Origin: Stenotrophomonas sp. 364
Lineage (GTDB): Bacteria; Pseudomonadota; Gammaproteobacteria; Xanthomonadales; Xanthomonadaceae
DNA length: 64,000 nucleotides
Assembly (NCBI RefSeq): GCF_009832905.1
Contig: NZ_CP047135.1
Coordinates: 1,094,001-1,158,000, forward strand
Direction of reading: 5' to 3'
The position numbers were made by a program, and so were the translations under genes. Shown piece after piece: positions 10,301-18,410 of this stretch (its first letter is position 1; the number at the start of each line of letters is the position of its first letter). Under the pieces are notes generated by a model. It made no database searches, was not told the DNA's origin, and saw only the letters and a program-made list of their open reading frames with translations.

Positions 10301-10841
10301 TCGGGAACACGTCGAGCAGCCCGCCGCGCACGGCGAAATCACCCGGGTCCATCACCTGCGGCACGTTGCGGTAGGCCGCCGCTTCCAGGCGCCGCTTTTC
10401 CGCATCCAGGTCCAGACGCTGGCCAACCTTCAGGTCGAAGCTACCACCGATGATGTACTTGAGCGGGGCCAGCCGCTGCAGCAGGGTCTGCACCGGCACC
10501 ACCACGATGCCACGGGTGAGCGTGGGCAGCTGGTGCAGCGCGGCCAGGCGCTGGGAGATGATGTCCGGGTGCGGGCTGAAGGCGTCGTAGGGCAGGGTTT
10601 CCCAATCCGGGAACGCCACCACTGGAAGCGCGGAGGCGCCGCCCAGCAGGGTACGCAGATCCGATTCGATCTGGTTGGCCCCGTGGTTGTCACGTGCGAT
10701 GACCAGCAGCGGCCCGTCATGGACCTCCGCAGCACGGGCGACGTACCAGGCCAACGCCGTGGCCGAAGCGGGAGCGCGCCACCAGGCGCGGAGCTGGCCG
10801 GAACGGGGCAGCGGCGGAGCGGGATAGGAGGGACGTGACAT
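7374..10841 (-). CDS. mfd: Transcription-repair coupling factor
   Basis: 1155 residues, normal for Mfd. It binds RNA polymerase stalled at DNA damage, dislodges it by ATP-driven translocation and recruits UvrA. The order of parts fits: an N-terminal UvrB-like module (GGLLDVFPMGAQTPLRIE), the polymerase-interacting domain before FLEIEYAKGDRLYVPV, then the RecG-like helicase with Walker A GDVGFGKTEVAVRAAF, the DEEQRFGVRQ box, LTATPIPRTLNM and ESGIDIPNANTI. The C-terminal TRCF domain includes PALIPDDYLPDVHTRLTLYKR. ATG 10841 lies close below a possible -10 element. No regulator is adjacent. Confidence 0.97.
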   Translation of the reverse strand: MSRPSYPAPPLPRSGQLRAWWRAPASATALAWYVARAAEVHDGPLLVIARDNHGANQIESDLRTLLGGASALPVVAFPDWETLPYDAFSPHPDIISQRLAALHQLPTLTRGIVVVPVQTLLQRLAPLKYIIGGSFDLKVGQRLDLDAEKRRLEAAAYRNVPQVMDPGDFAVRGGLLDVFPMGAQTPLRIELLDEDIDSIRAFDPESQRSLDKVEAVRMLPGREVPLDDLAVSRVLATLRERFDVDTRRSALYQDLKAGLAPAGVEYYLPLFFDQTATLLDYLQPNVLPVIGAGVGEAAAAFWAQTGNRYEQRRHDVERPLLAPQELYLSPETLNTTLNALPRIEIWNADHARIDDAQPLGDQPLPPLPVAARDAPAGEALKSFIGHYPGRVLIAADSPGRREALLEVLQAAELKPPVVVDLPAFLADASNRFAITVAPLEDGFALDTPQIAVLTERQLFPERAGTTRRSRRVGREPEAIIRDLGELTEGAPIVHEDHGVGRYRGLIVLDAGGMPGEFLEIEYAKGDRLYVPVAQLHLISRYSGASAETAPLHSLGGEQWSKAKRRAAEKVRDVAAELLEIQARRRARAGLALHVDRSMYEPFAAGFPFEETPDQLAAIDATLRDLASSQPMDRVVCGDVGFGKTEVAVRAAFAAASAGKQVAVLVPTTLLAEQHYRNFRDRFADWPLRVEVLSRFKTTKEIKAELEKVAAGTIDVIIGTHRLLQPDVKFKDLGLVVVDEEQRFGVRQKEALKAMRANVHLLTLTATPIPRTLNMAMAGLRDLSIIATPPPNRLAVQTFITAWDNALLREAFQRELARGGQLYFLHNDVESIGRMQRDLTELVPEARIGIAHGQMPERELERVMLDFQKQRYNVLLSTTIIESGIDIPNANTIVINRADRFGLAQLHQLRGRVGRSHHRAYAYLVVPDKRAMTPDAQKRLDAIASMDELGAGFTLATHDLEIRGAGELLGEDQSGQMAEVGFSLYTELLERAVRSIRLGKLPDLDAGEEVRGADVELHVPALIPDDYLPDVHTRLTLYKRISSARDTDELRELQVEMIDRFGLLPDPAKHLFAIAELKLQANVLGVRKLELGENGGRIVFEAKPAIDPMAVIQMIQKQPKLYTMDGPDKLRIKHPLPLPEDRFSAAKALLLTLSPR

Positions 10842-10850
10842 GAACCGTTG

Positions 10851-10856
10851 ATTTTA
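10851..10856 (-). promoter_or_regulatory. Candidate -10 box of mfd
   Basis: TAAAAT on the minus strand ends 9 bases before the mfd ATG, which would give a very short or no leader. No good -35 is seen. Confidence 0.4.
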
Positions 10857-10947
10857 GCAGACGCCGAAGTCACGGCCGTGTCAGTCCGGCTCGTCGCCGC
10901 TCGGCCCGCCCCCGCTCACCCGTTGCCTGTCGGGTGGCACAACCCCG

Positions 10948-11045
10948 GCAGGTGCCGGCCGTTGACCCGCATGCACACAGAATCGTAGGTGCCGGCCGTT
11001 GGCCGGCACGCGCACAAAAGGTAGGTACCGGCCGTTGGCCGGTAC
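10948..11045 (+). repeat. Three tandem SMAG/REP units
   Basis: Two nearly perfect units start with GTAGGT: 10985-11009 (core GCCGGCCGTTGGCCGGC) and 11021-11045 (core ACCGGCCGTTGGCCGGT). A decayed unit starts near 10948 (AGGTGCCGGCCGTTGACC). All three face the same way with a spacing of 36-37 bases. They fill the gap between mfd and the GNAT gene, and the last ends 5 bases from the GNAT stop. Confidence 0.85.
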
Positions 11046-11049
11046 ATCC

Positions 11050-11595
11050 TCAGCTATCGAGCTCCAGCACCATGCGCACCAACCCGGGCGTGCCCTGCGG
11101 ATGCGGCACCGGCTTGAAGCCGAGCGAAGCGGCCAGCTGCTTCATCGGCTCGTTCTCTTCGGCCACGTCGCCGTACAGGCGGTCCAGGTACTTGCCACGT
11201 GCCCACTTGACCAGCTTGCGCATCAGCTGACGGCCCAGCCCCTGGCCGACGAGGAAGCGGCTGACCAGGATGGCGTACTCGGCTTCGCGGGTGCCCTGGA
11301 TGATCGAGGCCCGTGCCACCGCGCCGACCACGGCTTCACCGGCGGGCAGCGACTCGGCCGCCACCAGGGTGATTTCGCTCTTCGGGTTGGGGTGGGTCAG
11401 GCGCTGGGTGGTTTCCGGCGACAGTTCGGTCACCGATTGCAGGAAGCGGTCGCGGATCTCTTCGGGCCCGAACAGGCTGAAGGCCGCATGCAGCGGCGCC
11501 CCGTCTTCGGGGCGGATCGGGCGGATCAGCAGCTCGTGGCCACTGGGTGCCTTGAAAATCTCGTGCCAGGGCGGCATGCGGTTACGGGTAGCCAT
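11050..11595 (-). CDS. GNAT family N-acetyltransferase
   Basis: 181 residues. The acetyl-CoA binding signature GQGLGRQLMRKL lies near residue 122, preceded by the beta-strand EYAILVSRFLVG, and followed by LYGDVAEENEPMKQLAASLGF, a typical GNAT C-terminal motif. The N-terminus has LLIRPIRPEDGAPLHAAF. It resembles the GNAT domain attached to acyl-CoA synthetase-like protein acetyltransferases, but here it stands alone; the substrate is unknown. I chose ATG 11595 because AGGA lies about 9 bases upstream, while the ATG 36 bases further up has no ribosome site. Confidence 0.85.
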   Translation of the reverse strand: MATRNRMPPWHEIFKAPSGHELLIRPIRPEDGAPLHAAFSLFGPEEIRDRFLQSVTELSPETTQRLTHPNPKSEITLVAAESLPAGEAVVGAVARASIIQGTREAEYAILVSRFLVGQGLGRQLMRKLVKWARGKYLDRLYGDVAEENEPMKQLAASLGFKPVPHPQGTPGLVRMVLELDS

Positions 11596-11690
11596 ACCGG
11601 TGATTCCTAGGTGGTCTTTGGATTCTCGCATCCCGGGGCGCCGGTTCCGTGAACGGAACGCTCACGCCGTTCAGGGGCGCGCAAGGACGC

Positions 11691-12548
11691 TCATTCGGCC
11701 TGCTTGAGCCACTGCAGCCGGGTGCTGGCGCCGGCCTCGCCCAGGAACTGCTTCAGCGCCGGCATGGCCGGGGCCAGCACCTGGTCGAACTGCCAGGGCG
11801 GATTGAGCAGCAGCATGCCGCTGCCATTGAGCCGCAGCGGCGAGTCGTCCGGCCGGATCAGCAGTTCGGCGGTCAGCACCGACTTCACCGGCAAGGCACA
11901 CGCCTTGCGCAGGAAATGCAGGATGGTGCGGCGCTGCTTGATCGGGAACCAGATCGCGAAGGTGGCCTGGGGCCAGCGGCCCAGGATCTCGCTCACCGAG
12001 GCTAGGATGGCCTGGTACTCGGCGTCCTGGCCCTCGTAGGGCGGGTCGATCAGGACCAGCCCGCGGCCGATCTTCACGCCGTTGGCCTTGGGCGGCAGCA
12101 GGGCACGGTTCTGTGCATAGCCGTCGGCGTGGTAAACGCCGACCCGGCTGTCGTGGGCGAACAGCGCCTTCAGCGAGGCGGCTTCGTCGTCCTGCACCTC
12201 GCAGACCGCCATGCGGTCCTGCTCGCGCAGGGCGCGGGCGGTCAGCAGCGGCGAACCGGGGTAGCTGATCATCGCCCCGACCGGGTTGTCGGCCTGGACG
12301 GCCTTCAGGTAGCGCTCGACCACCGCCGGCAGCGTGGGCTGGGCCATCAGGCGCATCACCCCGTCCTCGGCCTCCAGGGTCTTGCGGCTTTCCTCGCTGG
12401 CCAGCAGGTAGCGGCCGGCGCCGCCGTGGGTGTCCAGCACGAAGAACGGGCTGTCCTTGCGCTTGAAGGTGTCGAGCAGGGCAAGCTGCACGATGTGCTT
12501 GAGCACATCGGCATGGTTGCCGGCATGGAAGGCGTGGCGGTAATTCAT
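11691..12548 (-). CDS. rlmJ: 23S rRNA (adenine-2030-N6)-methyltransferase RlmJ
   Basis: 285 residues, close to E. coli RlmJ (280). The start MNYRHAFHAGNHADVLKH is diagnostic for the family and fixes ATG 12548. The SAM-binding region has FFVLDTHGGAGRY, and the catalytic motif IV is DPPY within LIDPPYEGQDAEY. The enzyme methylates A2030 of 23S rRNA; in some bacteria the homologue also affects use of DNA as a nutrient. It is divergent from creB with only 45 bases between the start codons, so their promoters must overlap. Confidence 0.95.
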   Translation of the reverse strand: MNYRHAFHAGNHADVLKHIVQLALLDTFKRKDSPFFVLDTHGGAGRYLLASEESRKTLEAEDGVMRLMAQPTLPAVVERYLKAVQADNPVGAMISYPGSPLLTARALREQDRMAVCEVQDDEAASLKALFAHDSRVGVYHADGYAQNRALLPPKANGVKIGRGLVLIDPPYEGQDAEYQAILASVSEILGRWPQATFAIWFPIKQRRTILHFLRKACALPVKSVLTAELLIRPDDSPLRLNGSGMLLLNPPWQFDQVLAPAMPALKQFLGEAGASTRLQWLKQAE

Positions 12549-12593
12549 CGGCGCAGTGTACGGGGCGGCGGCCCCAGCGGCTATGCTGCGCGC

Positions 12594-13286
12594 ATGAACC
12601 GCCCCCTGCACAACGTCCTGGTCGTCGAAGACGAAACCGCCATCGCCGACACCGTCCTGTATGCCCTGCGCAGCGAAGGCTACGGCGCCCAGCACTGCCT
12701 GCTCGGCGGCGGCGCGCTGGAGGCCCTGCGCCAGCAGGCCTTCGACGTGGTGGTGTTGGATGTGGGCCTGCCGGACATGAGCGGGTTCGAGGTGTGTCGC
12801 AGCCTGCGCACCTTCAGCGAGGTGCCGGTGATCTTCCTGACCGCACGCAACGACGAGTTCGATCGCGTGCTGGGCCTGGAACTGGGCGCCGACGACTACA
12901 TGGCCAAACCCTTCTCGCCGCGCGAGCTGGTGGCCCGGGTGCGTGCGCGGCTGCGCCGCAGCAGCAGTGCCCCGGCCGAGCAGGCCGGCTGGCAGCAGCA
13001 CGGCCGGTTTGCGATCGACCGCGAGGGCCGTCGCATCCGCTTCGCCGAGCAGCCGCTGGAACTGACCCGCTACGAGTACGCGCTCATGGCTGCCCTGCTG
13101 CAGCGCCCGGGCGCCATCCTCAGCCGCGCCCAGCTGATGGACCGGGGCTGGGATACCGATGCCGACAGCGCCGACCGCACCGTGGATACCCACGTCAAGA
13201 CGCTGCGGGCCAAGCTGCGTGCCGCAGGCGCCGATCCCGACCCGATCCGCACCCATCGCGGGCTCGGCTACGCGCTGGAAGTCTGA
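12594..13286 (+). CDS. creB: Two-component response regulator CreB
   Basis: 230 residues of the OmpR/PhoB class. The receiver domain has VVEDE, the phosphoacceptor Asp56 in VVVLDVGLPD, a threonine in FLTARND and lysine in YMAKPFSP. The winged-helix DNA-binding domain follows (LELTRYEYALMAALLQ ... TVDTHVKTLRAKL ... GLGYALEV). It pairs with CreC, whose gene starts 3 bases after its stop. CreB is known to activate genes carrying a TTCAC-N6-TTCAC tag, and such a site lies before creD here. The close order creB-creC-creD supports the name over a generic OmpR regulator. Confidence 0.93.
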   Translation: MNRPLHNVLVVEDETAIADTVLYALRSEGYGAQHCLLGGGALEALRQQAFDVVVLDVGLPDMSGFEVCRSLRTFSEVPVIFLTARNDEFDRVLGLELGADDYMAKPFSPRELVARVRARLRRSSSAPAEQAGWQQHGRFAIDREGRRIRFAEQPLELTRYEYALMAALLQRPGAILSRAQLMDRGWDTDADSADRTVDTHVKTLRAKLRAAGADPDPIRTHRGLGYALEV

Positions 13287-13289
13287 GCC

Positions 13290-14750
13290 ATGCGGCTGGG
13301 CCTGAAGCTGTTCCTGGGGTTCTTCCTGATCGTGGGCATCGCCGCGTTCTTCGTGATGCGCATTTTCGTCAACGAGGTGAAGCCCGGCGTGCGCCAGGCG
13401 ATGGAGTCGACCCTGGTCGATGCCGCCAACGTGCTGGCCGAGATGGCCGCCGCCGACCTCAAGGCCGGGCGCATCCGCAATGGGCCATTCGTGGCCAACC
13501 TGGCCCGCGCGCAGCGCCGTGACCCCAAGGCGATGGTGTGGCGTTTTCCCAAGCGCACGCTGGACTACCGGGTGACCATCACCGACGCCAAGGGCATCGT
13601 GGTGTACGACTCCACCGGGCAGGACATCGGCCGCGACAACTCGCGATGGAACGACGTCTACCGTACCCTGCGCGGCGAATACGGTGCCCGCTCCAGCCCG
13701 GAAACGCCCGGCGACGACACCCATTCGGTGATGCACGTGGCCGCGCCGATCCATGACCCGGCCGATGCCACGCGCCTGATCGGCGTGCTCAGCCTGGCCC
13801 AGCCCAACCGCAGCATCGACCCGTTCATTGCCGCCAGCCAGCGCGCCATCATGCGGCGGGGCGCGTGGTTGATCGGGTTGTCGGCGCTGATCGGGCTGTT
13901 GATGACGGCGTGGCTGATGCACGGCGTGAACCGGCTCAACCGCTACGCCAAGGCGGTCAGTGCCGGCGAACCGGTGCCACCGCCCAAGCCGCGCCGCGAT
14001 GAGATCGGCGACCTTGGCCAGGCGCTGGAAACCATGCGCCGCAAGCTGGAGGGCAAGGCCTACGTCGAGCAGTACGTGCAGTCGCTGACCCACGAGATGA
14101 AGAGCCCGCTGGCCGCGATCCGCGGCGCCGCCGAATTGCTGCAGGAACCGTTGCCCGATGCCGACCGCGTGCATTTCGCGCGCAGCATCCAGGGCCAGGA
14201 GCAGCGCCTCACCGAGACCATCGACAAGCTGCTGGCGCTGGCCGAAGTGGAACAGCACGGCTGGCTGCAGAAGCGCGAGCGCATCGATCTGGGCCCGCTG
14301 CTGCAGGCGGCCGCCAGCGCGGTGGCGATGCGCGCGCAGGCCGCCGCGGTGGCGATCGACGTGGAGGTGCCCGATGGCCTGGTCATCCAGGGCGACGGCT
14401 ACCTCTTGCGCCAGGCATTGAACAACCTGCTGGAGAACGCGCTGGCGTTCTCCAGTGCCGACAGCCGGGTGCAGCTGAGCGCCGCGCGCGAGGGCGACGA
14501 CGTGGTGCTGCGCGTGGCCGACCGCGGCAGCGGCGTGCCCGACTATGCGTTGGACCGCGTGTTCGAGCGCTTCTACTCGCTGGCGCGGCCGGCCACGGGC
14601 CTGCGCAGCTCCGGGCTGGGTCTGTCGTTCGTGCAGGAAGTGGCACGCCTGCATGGTGGGCGGGTGCAGCTGCGCAACCGCGAAGGCGGCGGTGCATTGG
14701 CATCGCTGTGGTTGCCAATGCGCGACCCGGGCGCGCCGATCCGGCGCTGA
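13290..14750 (+). CDS. creC: Sensor histidine kinase CreC
   Basis: 486 residues, the inner-membrane partner of CreB. The first membrane segment is at residues 4-24. A periplasmic sensing domain with YRVTITDAKGIVVYDSTG runs to about 190, then a second membrane segment (WLIGLSALIGLLMTAWLMHG) and a HAMP-like linker. The dimerisation/phosphoacceptor motif SLTHEMKSPLAAI carries His268. The ATPase domain has NNLLENAL (N box), DRGSGVPD (G1) and SGLGLSFVQE (G2). The kinase is expected to be active and to phosphorylate CreB. Signals reported for Cre in other species include cell-wall stress and carbon metabolism; the sequence does not reveal the ligand. Confidence 0.93.
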   Translation: MRLGLKLFLGFFLIVGIAAFFVMRIFVNEVKPGVRQAMESTLVDAANVLAEMAAADLKAGRIRNGPFVANLARAQRRDPKAMVWRFPKRTLDYRVTITDAKGIVVYDSTGQDIGRDNSRWNDVYRTLRGEYGARSSPETPGDDTHSVMHVAAPIHDPADATRLIGVLSLAQPNRSIDPFIAASQRAIMRRGAWLIGLSALIGLLMTAWLMHGVNRLNRYAKAVSAGEPVPPPKPRRDEIGDLGQALETMRRKLEGKAYVEQYVQSLTHEMKSPLAAIRGAAELLQEPLPDADRVHFARSIQGQEQRLTETIDKLLALAEVEQHGWLQKRERIDLGPLLQAAASAVAMRAQAAAVAIDVEVPDGLVIQGDGYLLRQALNNLLENALAFSSADSRVQLSAAREGDDVVLRVADRGSGVPDYALDRVFERFYSLARPATGLRSSGLGLSFVQEVARLHGGRVQLRNREGGGALASLWLPMRDPGAPIRR

Positions 14751-14769
14751 GCGCAGGCGCGGCGGGCAC

Positions 14770-14785
14770 TTCACACAGACTTCAA
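14770..14785 (+). promoter_or_regulatory. Candidate cre-tag (CreB-binding site) before creD
   Basis: TTCACACAGACTTCAA is the published tag TTCAC-N6-TTCAC with one mismatch at the last base. It lies 64 bases before the creD start in the creC-creD gap. Confidence 0.75.
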
Positions 14786-14849
14786 ACTCAGCACAAACCC
14801 CGCACACCACCGCGCCCGAAGCTGGCCCCCTCCCAACCGAGGACGGGCC

Positions 14850-16169
14850 ATGAAATCCCTGAAGATGCTGTTGCGGTTCGCCATTGTCGGCGGCCTGATC
14901 CTGTTGCTGCTGATTCCCTTGATGATGATCAAGGGCGTGATCAAGGAGCGTGAGGCGTACCGCGACGAGGCCTACCTGCGCGTGTCGCAGAGCCGCGCCG
15001 GTGCGCAGACCCTGACCGGTCCGGTGCGCGTGGTGCCGTGGACGGACACGCGCGAGGTCGAGGTGGTCGACGCCGCCGGCAACAAGAAGAAGGAAATCCA
15101 GACCGAGCACAGTTACTGGCTGCAGATGCCGGCCACGCTGCGGGTGGACGGGCAGATGCAGCCCGACGAACGCCGGGTCGGCCTGTTCCGGGTTCCGGTC
15201 TACAGCTGGAAGGCGAAGATCACCGCCGAGTTCGCCGACGACGACTATCCCATCAAGGCCGGGCGCGTGTATGGCACGCCGTACCTGGCCGTCGGTATCG
15301 CCGACCTGCGCGGTCTGGTCGGTTCGCCCACGCTGCAGGTCGATGGCCAGGCGTTGACGCTGCAGCCGGGCATCGGTGAGGTCAACGGGCTTGGCAAGGG
15401 TCTGCACGTGCCGCTGCGCGACTTCGACGACAGCATCGGCGGCATGCTCAAGGGCAGCCGCCTGCAGCTGGACATGGTGCTCGACGGCACCCGTTCGCTG
15501 GCGGTGGTGCCAGTGGGCGACGACAGCCGCATCGCGATCCGCTCGCCGTGGCCGCACCCGCTGTTCGGCGGCAGCTTCCTGCCCAACCAGCGCACCGTCA
15601 CCGACACCGGGTTCGATGCCCAGTGGGCCGTGTCCTCGCTGGCCTCCGAAGCACAGCGCCAGCTGCGCGACAGCAAGGACCTGGACCCGGAAACGGTCAG
15701 CGTGGAACTGGTGAACCCGGTGGACATCTACACCCAGGCCGATCGGGCCAGCAAGTACGGCATCCTCTTCATCCTGCTCACCTTCGTCGGCTTCATCCTG
15801 TTCGAGCTGATCAAGCGCCTGCGCATCCATCCGCTGCAGTACCTGATGGTGGGCCTGGCCTTGGCGATCTTCTTCCTGCTGCTGCTCAGCCTGTCCGAGC
15901 ATATTCCGTTCTGGCTGGCCTATCTGGTGTCGGCGGTGGCCTGCATCGGGGTACAGGCGGTGTATCTGTCGGGGGTGTTGAAGAGCTGGACGCGCGGCCT
16001 GGGCTTTGCCGGCATGCTCACCGTGCTGTACGGCGCGCTGTACGGCCTGTTGATCTCGGAGAACAACGCGCTGCTGATGGGCTCGCTGCTGCTGTTCGGC
16101 GTGCTGGCCAGCGCCATGTGGATCACCCGCCGGATCGACTGGTACGAAGTCGGCGCGAGCCTGAAATAA
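14850..16169 (+). CDS. creD: Inner membrane protein CreD
   Basis: 439 residues, the usual size of CreD. There is one N-terminal membrane segment (FAIVGGLILLLLIPLMMIKGVI), a large periplasmic domain with the family stretch GIADLRGLVG, and a C-terminal block of four to five membrane helices starting at YGILFILLTFVGFILFE, with HPLQYLMVGLALAIFFLLL. CreD is a CreB-activated envelope protein linked to beta-lactam response and colicin tolerance in other bacteria; its biochemical role is not known. ATG 14850 follows a GAGGACGGGCC stretch. The cre-tag upstream implies direct control by CreB. Confidence 0.93.
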   Translation: MKSLKMLLRFAIVGGLILLLLIPLMMIKGVIKEREAYRDEAYLRVSQSRAGAQTLTGPVRVVPWTDTREVEVVDAAGNKKKEIQTEHSYWLQMPATLRVDGQMQPDERRVGLFRVPVYSWKAKITAEFADDDYPIKAGRVYGTPYLAVGIADLRGLVGSPTLQVDGQALTLQPGIGEVNGLGKGLHVPLRDFDDSIGGMLKGSRLQLDMVLDGTRSLAVVPVGDDSRIAIRSPWPHPLFGGSFLPNQRTVTDTGFDAQWAVSSLASEAQRQLRDSKDLDPETVSVELVNPVDIYTQADRASKYGILFILLTFVGFILFELIKRLRIHPLQYLMVGLALAIFFLLLLSLSEHIPFWLAYLVSAVACIGVQAVYLSGVLKSWTRGLGFAGMLTVLYGALYGLLISENNALLMGSLLLFGVLASAMWITRRIDWYEVGASLK

Positions 16170-16179
16170 GGAGCGGCAC

Positions 16180-16590
16180 ATGAGCTGGCGCAACGGGTTG
16201 CGGCAACGCGCATGGCAGGGCATTCCGGAACTGCTGGAAGTGGACGCGCTGCTGCAGGCCAGCAGCGTGCTGGCGGCCTTGCCGGGGGCGCGCATCGCCC
16301 CCGGCCTGGTGCGCTTCAAGCTGGCGGCGCGCACCTGCGAAGGAGTGCAGCGGCAAGGCCTGGACTGGCTGTCCGGCGCACGCCAGGGCCGCGGTGCCCT
16401 GGCCGGAAAAGTACCGCGCTACCGGCCATGGAAGGCCGGCGACGCGGCGCTGGCCGAGATCGGCATTGCCGGGCTGCCCATGGACTGGCCGGCGCACGCG
16501 GCGGTGTATGGCTGCAGCAGCGTTGACCGCCGGCACTGGCTGTTGCTGGTGCCGGGCAGCGCACAACTATGGCTGGGCTGGACCGGCTGA
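16180..16590 (+). CDS. Hypothetical protein downstream of creD (136 aa)
   Basis: I do not recognise this protein. It starts 10 bases after creD behind a strong AAGGAG, so it is very likely co-transcribed with creD and under CreB control. The product is cytoplasmic by sequence, with no signal or membrane segment. It is rich in Trp, Arg, Ala and Leu, and has a helical first half (IPELLEVDALLQASSVLAALP) and a strand-like end (HWLLLVPGSAQLWLGWTG). It could be a small companion of CreD, or simply a lineage-specific passenger gene. Confidence 0.75.
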   Translation: MSWRNGLRQRAWQGIPELLEVDALLQASSVLAALPGARIAPGLVRFKLAARTCEGVQRQGLDWLSGARQGRGALAGKVPRYRPWKAGDAALAEIGIAGLPMDWPAHAAVYGCSSVDRRHWLLLVPGSAQLWLGWTG

Positions 16591-16708
16591 GCAGCGCCAG
16601 CCGGGCACACCTCATGTGTGCGCACATGACCGATGGGACGGGGGCCCGGCGCGCGCGCTGGATAGACTCGACAGTTCGACGAGCAATGCCGAAGGGCCGG
16701 GGTGGGGC

Positions 16709-18322
16709 GTGGTGAAGTGGAGCGGGCTGAAGTGGGGTGTACTGGCGTTAGCGCTGGCGATGGGTGGCAATGCAACGGCGCAGCAGCGCGAAGCGGTGGA
16801 CCTGGACATGGTGGGCAAGATCCGCCAGCAGGCCTTCCACCAGTCCCAGGTGATGGACACTTTCAGTTATCTCACCGAGCGCATCGGGCCGCGCCTGACC
16901 AACTCGCCGGCGATGGGCCGGGCCAATGCCTGGACACGCGGCAGGTTCAACGACTGGAAGCTGGACAACGTCCACGACGAAGCGTTCGATGGCTTCGGCC
17001 GTGGCTGGGAGTTCACCTCGGCCAGCGTGGAGATGCTGGGCGATCGCGTGCAGCCGCTGCATGCGCTGCCCAAGGCGTGGACGCCGGGCACCCAGGGCCC
17101 GGTCGAGGGCGAGCTGGTGCAGGTGGACATCAAGAAGCCCGAGGACATCGAGAAGTACCGCGGCAAGCTGCGGGGGAAGATCCTGTTGCTGGGCGAGGCG
17201 CGCGAGTACAAGCGGGGCACCGACGCCGATTCGCACCGGCATGATGCCACCTCGCTGGAAGGCCTGCAGGAATTCACCCTGCCCAAGGACAAGGACGTGG
17301 TGGCCGACCGCGCCAAGCGGGTCAAGGAGTACCAGGAGAAGCAGGCGCTGGCGGCCAAGGTCAACGCGTTCTTCGTCGCCGAAGGCGCACTGGCCTCGAT
17401 CAGCATCAGCGGCTGGGACAACGGCATCATCCGCGTTGCCGGCGGTGGCTCGCGCAAGGCGGGGGAATCGGTGGGCATTCCCGAGCTGGCGATGATCGCC
17501 GAGCATTTCAATCCGTTGGTACGTGCGCTGGAGGCCAAGCAGCCCGTGCGCCTGCGCGTGGATGTCGCGGCCCGCTTCACCGACGAAACCGACCAGCCCG
17601 GCTACAACACGCTGGCCGAGATCCGCGGCAGCAGCCGGCCCGATGAAGTGGTAATGATCGGCGCGCACCTGGATTCGTGGCACAGCGGCACCGGCGCCGC
17701 CGACAACGCCGCCGGCGTGGCGGTGATGATGGAGGCCATGCGCATCCTCAAGGCTGCGGGCGCCAAGCCGAAGCGCACCATCCGGGTGGCCCTGTGGAGT
17801 GGCGAAGAACAAGGGCTGATCGGCTCGCAGGCCTATGTGGCCAAGCACTTCGGTGGTTTCCCCGAGCCTGCCGATGCGGCGCAGAAGGCGCTGCCGGCCT
17901 CGTTGCGCGAACCGACCGGTGCCCTGCAGAAGACCCGCGACTACAGCAAATTCCAGGTCTACTTCAACATGGACAACGGTTCGGGCCGCTTCCGGGGCAT
18001 CTACGCGCAGGAGAACATGGCGGCCGTGCCGATCTTCGAGGCCTGGCTGGCCCCCTTCCACGACGTGGGCGCCACCACCGTGGCCACCCGCAACACCGGC
18101 AGCACCGATCACATCAGCTTCGACCGCATCGGCCTGCCGGGCTTCCAGTTCATCCAGGACCGGCTGGACTACTTCACCAACGTCCACCACAGCCACCTCG
18201 ATACCTGGGACCACGCCGAACCGGAAGACCTGAAGCAGGCCGCCGCCATCGTGGCGTCCTTCGCCTACCACGCGGCCATGCGCGAGCAGCCCTTCCCACG
18301 CAAGCCCGAGCCGCAGCCGTAA
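16709..18322 (+). CDS. M28 family zinc aminopeptidase, exported
   Basis: About 537 residues. The N-terminus VVKWSGLKWGVLALALAMGGNATAQQ is a signal peptide with a likely cut after ATA. A PA-like insert (KILLLGEAREY ... ISISGWDNGIIR) precedes the M28 catalytic domain. The co-catalytic zinc residues can be seen: His and Asp in GAHLDSW, Asp in ADNAAGVAV, the Glu pair in WSGEEQG, Asp in NMDNGSG and His in HHSHLDT. It should release N-terminal amino acids in the periplasm or outside. The start is GTG 16709 or GTG 16712; no ATG gives the signal peptide. It stands alone before gltX. Confidence 0.92.
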   Translation: MVKWSGLKWGVLALALAMGGNATAQQREAVDLDMVGKIRQQAFHQSQVMDTFSYLTERIGPRLTNSPAMGRANAWTRGRFNDWKLDNVHDEAFDGFGRGWEFTSASVEMLGDRVQPLHALPKAWTPGTQGPVEGELVQVDIKKPEDIEKYRGKLRGKILLLGEAREYKRGTDADSHRHDATSLEGLQEFTLPKDKDVVADRAKRVKEYQEKQALAAKVNAFFVAEGALASISISGWDNGIIRVAGGGSRKAGESVGIPELAMIAEHFNPLVRALEAKQPVRLRVDVAARFTDETDQPGYNTLAEIRGSSRPDEVVMIGAHLDSWHSGTGAADNAAGVAVMMEAMRILKAAGAKPKRTIRVALWSGEEQGLIGSQAYVAKHFGGFPEPADAAQKALPASLREPTGALQKTRDYSKFQVYFNMDNGSGRFRGIYAQENMAAVPIFEAWLAPFHDVGATTVATRNTGSTDHISFDRIGLPGFQFIQDRLDYFTNVHHSHLDTWDHAEPEDLKQAAAIVASFAYHAAMREQPFPRKPEPQP

Positions 18323-18376
18323 GGAGGCCGGACGGAGGGGGCGCCCGCCGCCTCCGTGACCTCCCGGGGGTAGTGG

Positions 18377-18382
18377 TAAAAT
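18377..18382 (+). promoter_or_regulatory. Candidate -10 box of gltX
   Basis: TAAAAT in GTGGTAAAATCGGCG, 28 bases before the gltX ATG. GTGACC at 18356 is a possible but close -35 (15-base spacer). Confidence 0.45.
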
Positions 18383-18410
18383 CGGCGGATTCCCGTTCCC
18401 CGAGCCTTCC

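Noticed and set aside
12549..16334. Long minus-strand open frame over creB, creC and creD
   Set aside because: The plus-strand genes have complete family motifs. Only the last 285 codons of this frame (11691-12548) are real, as rlmJ.
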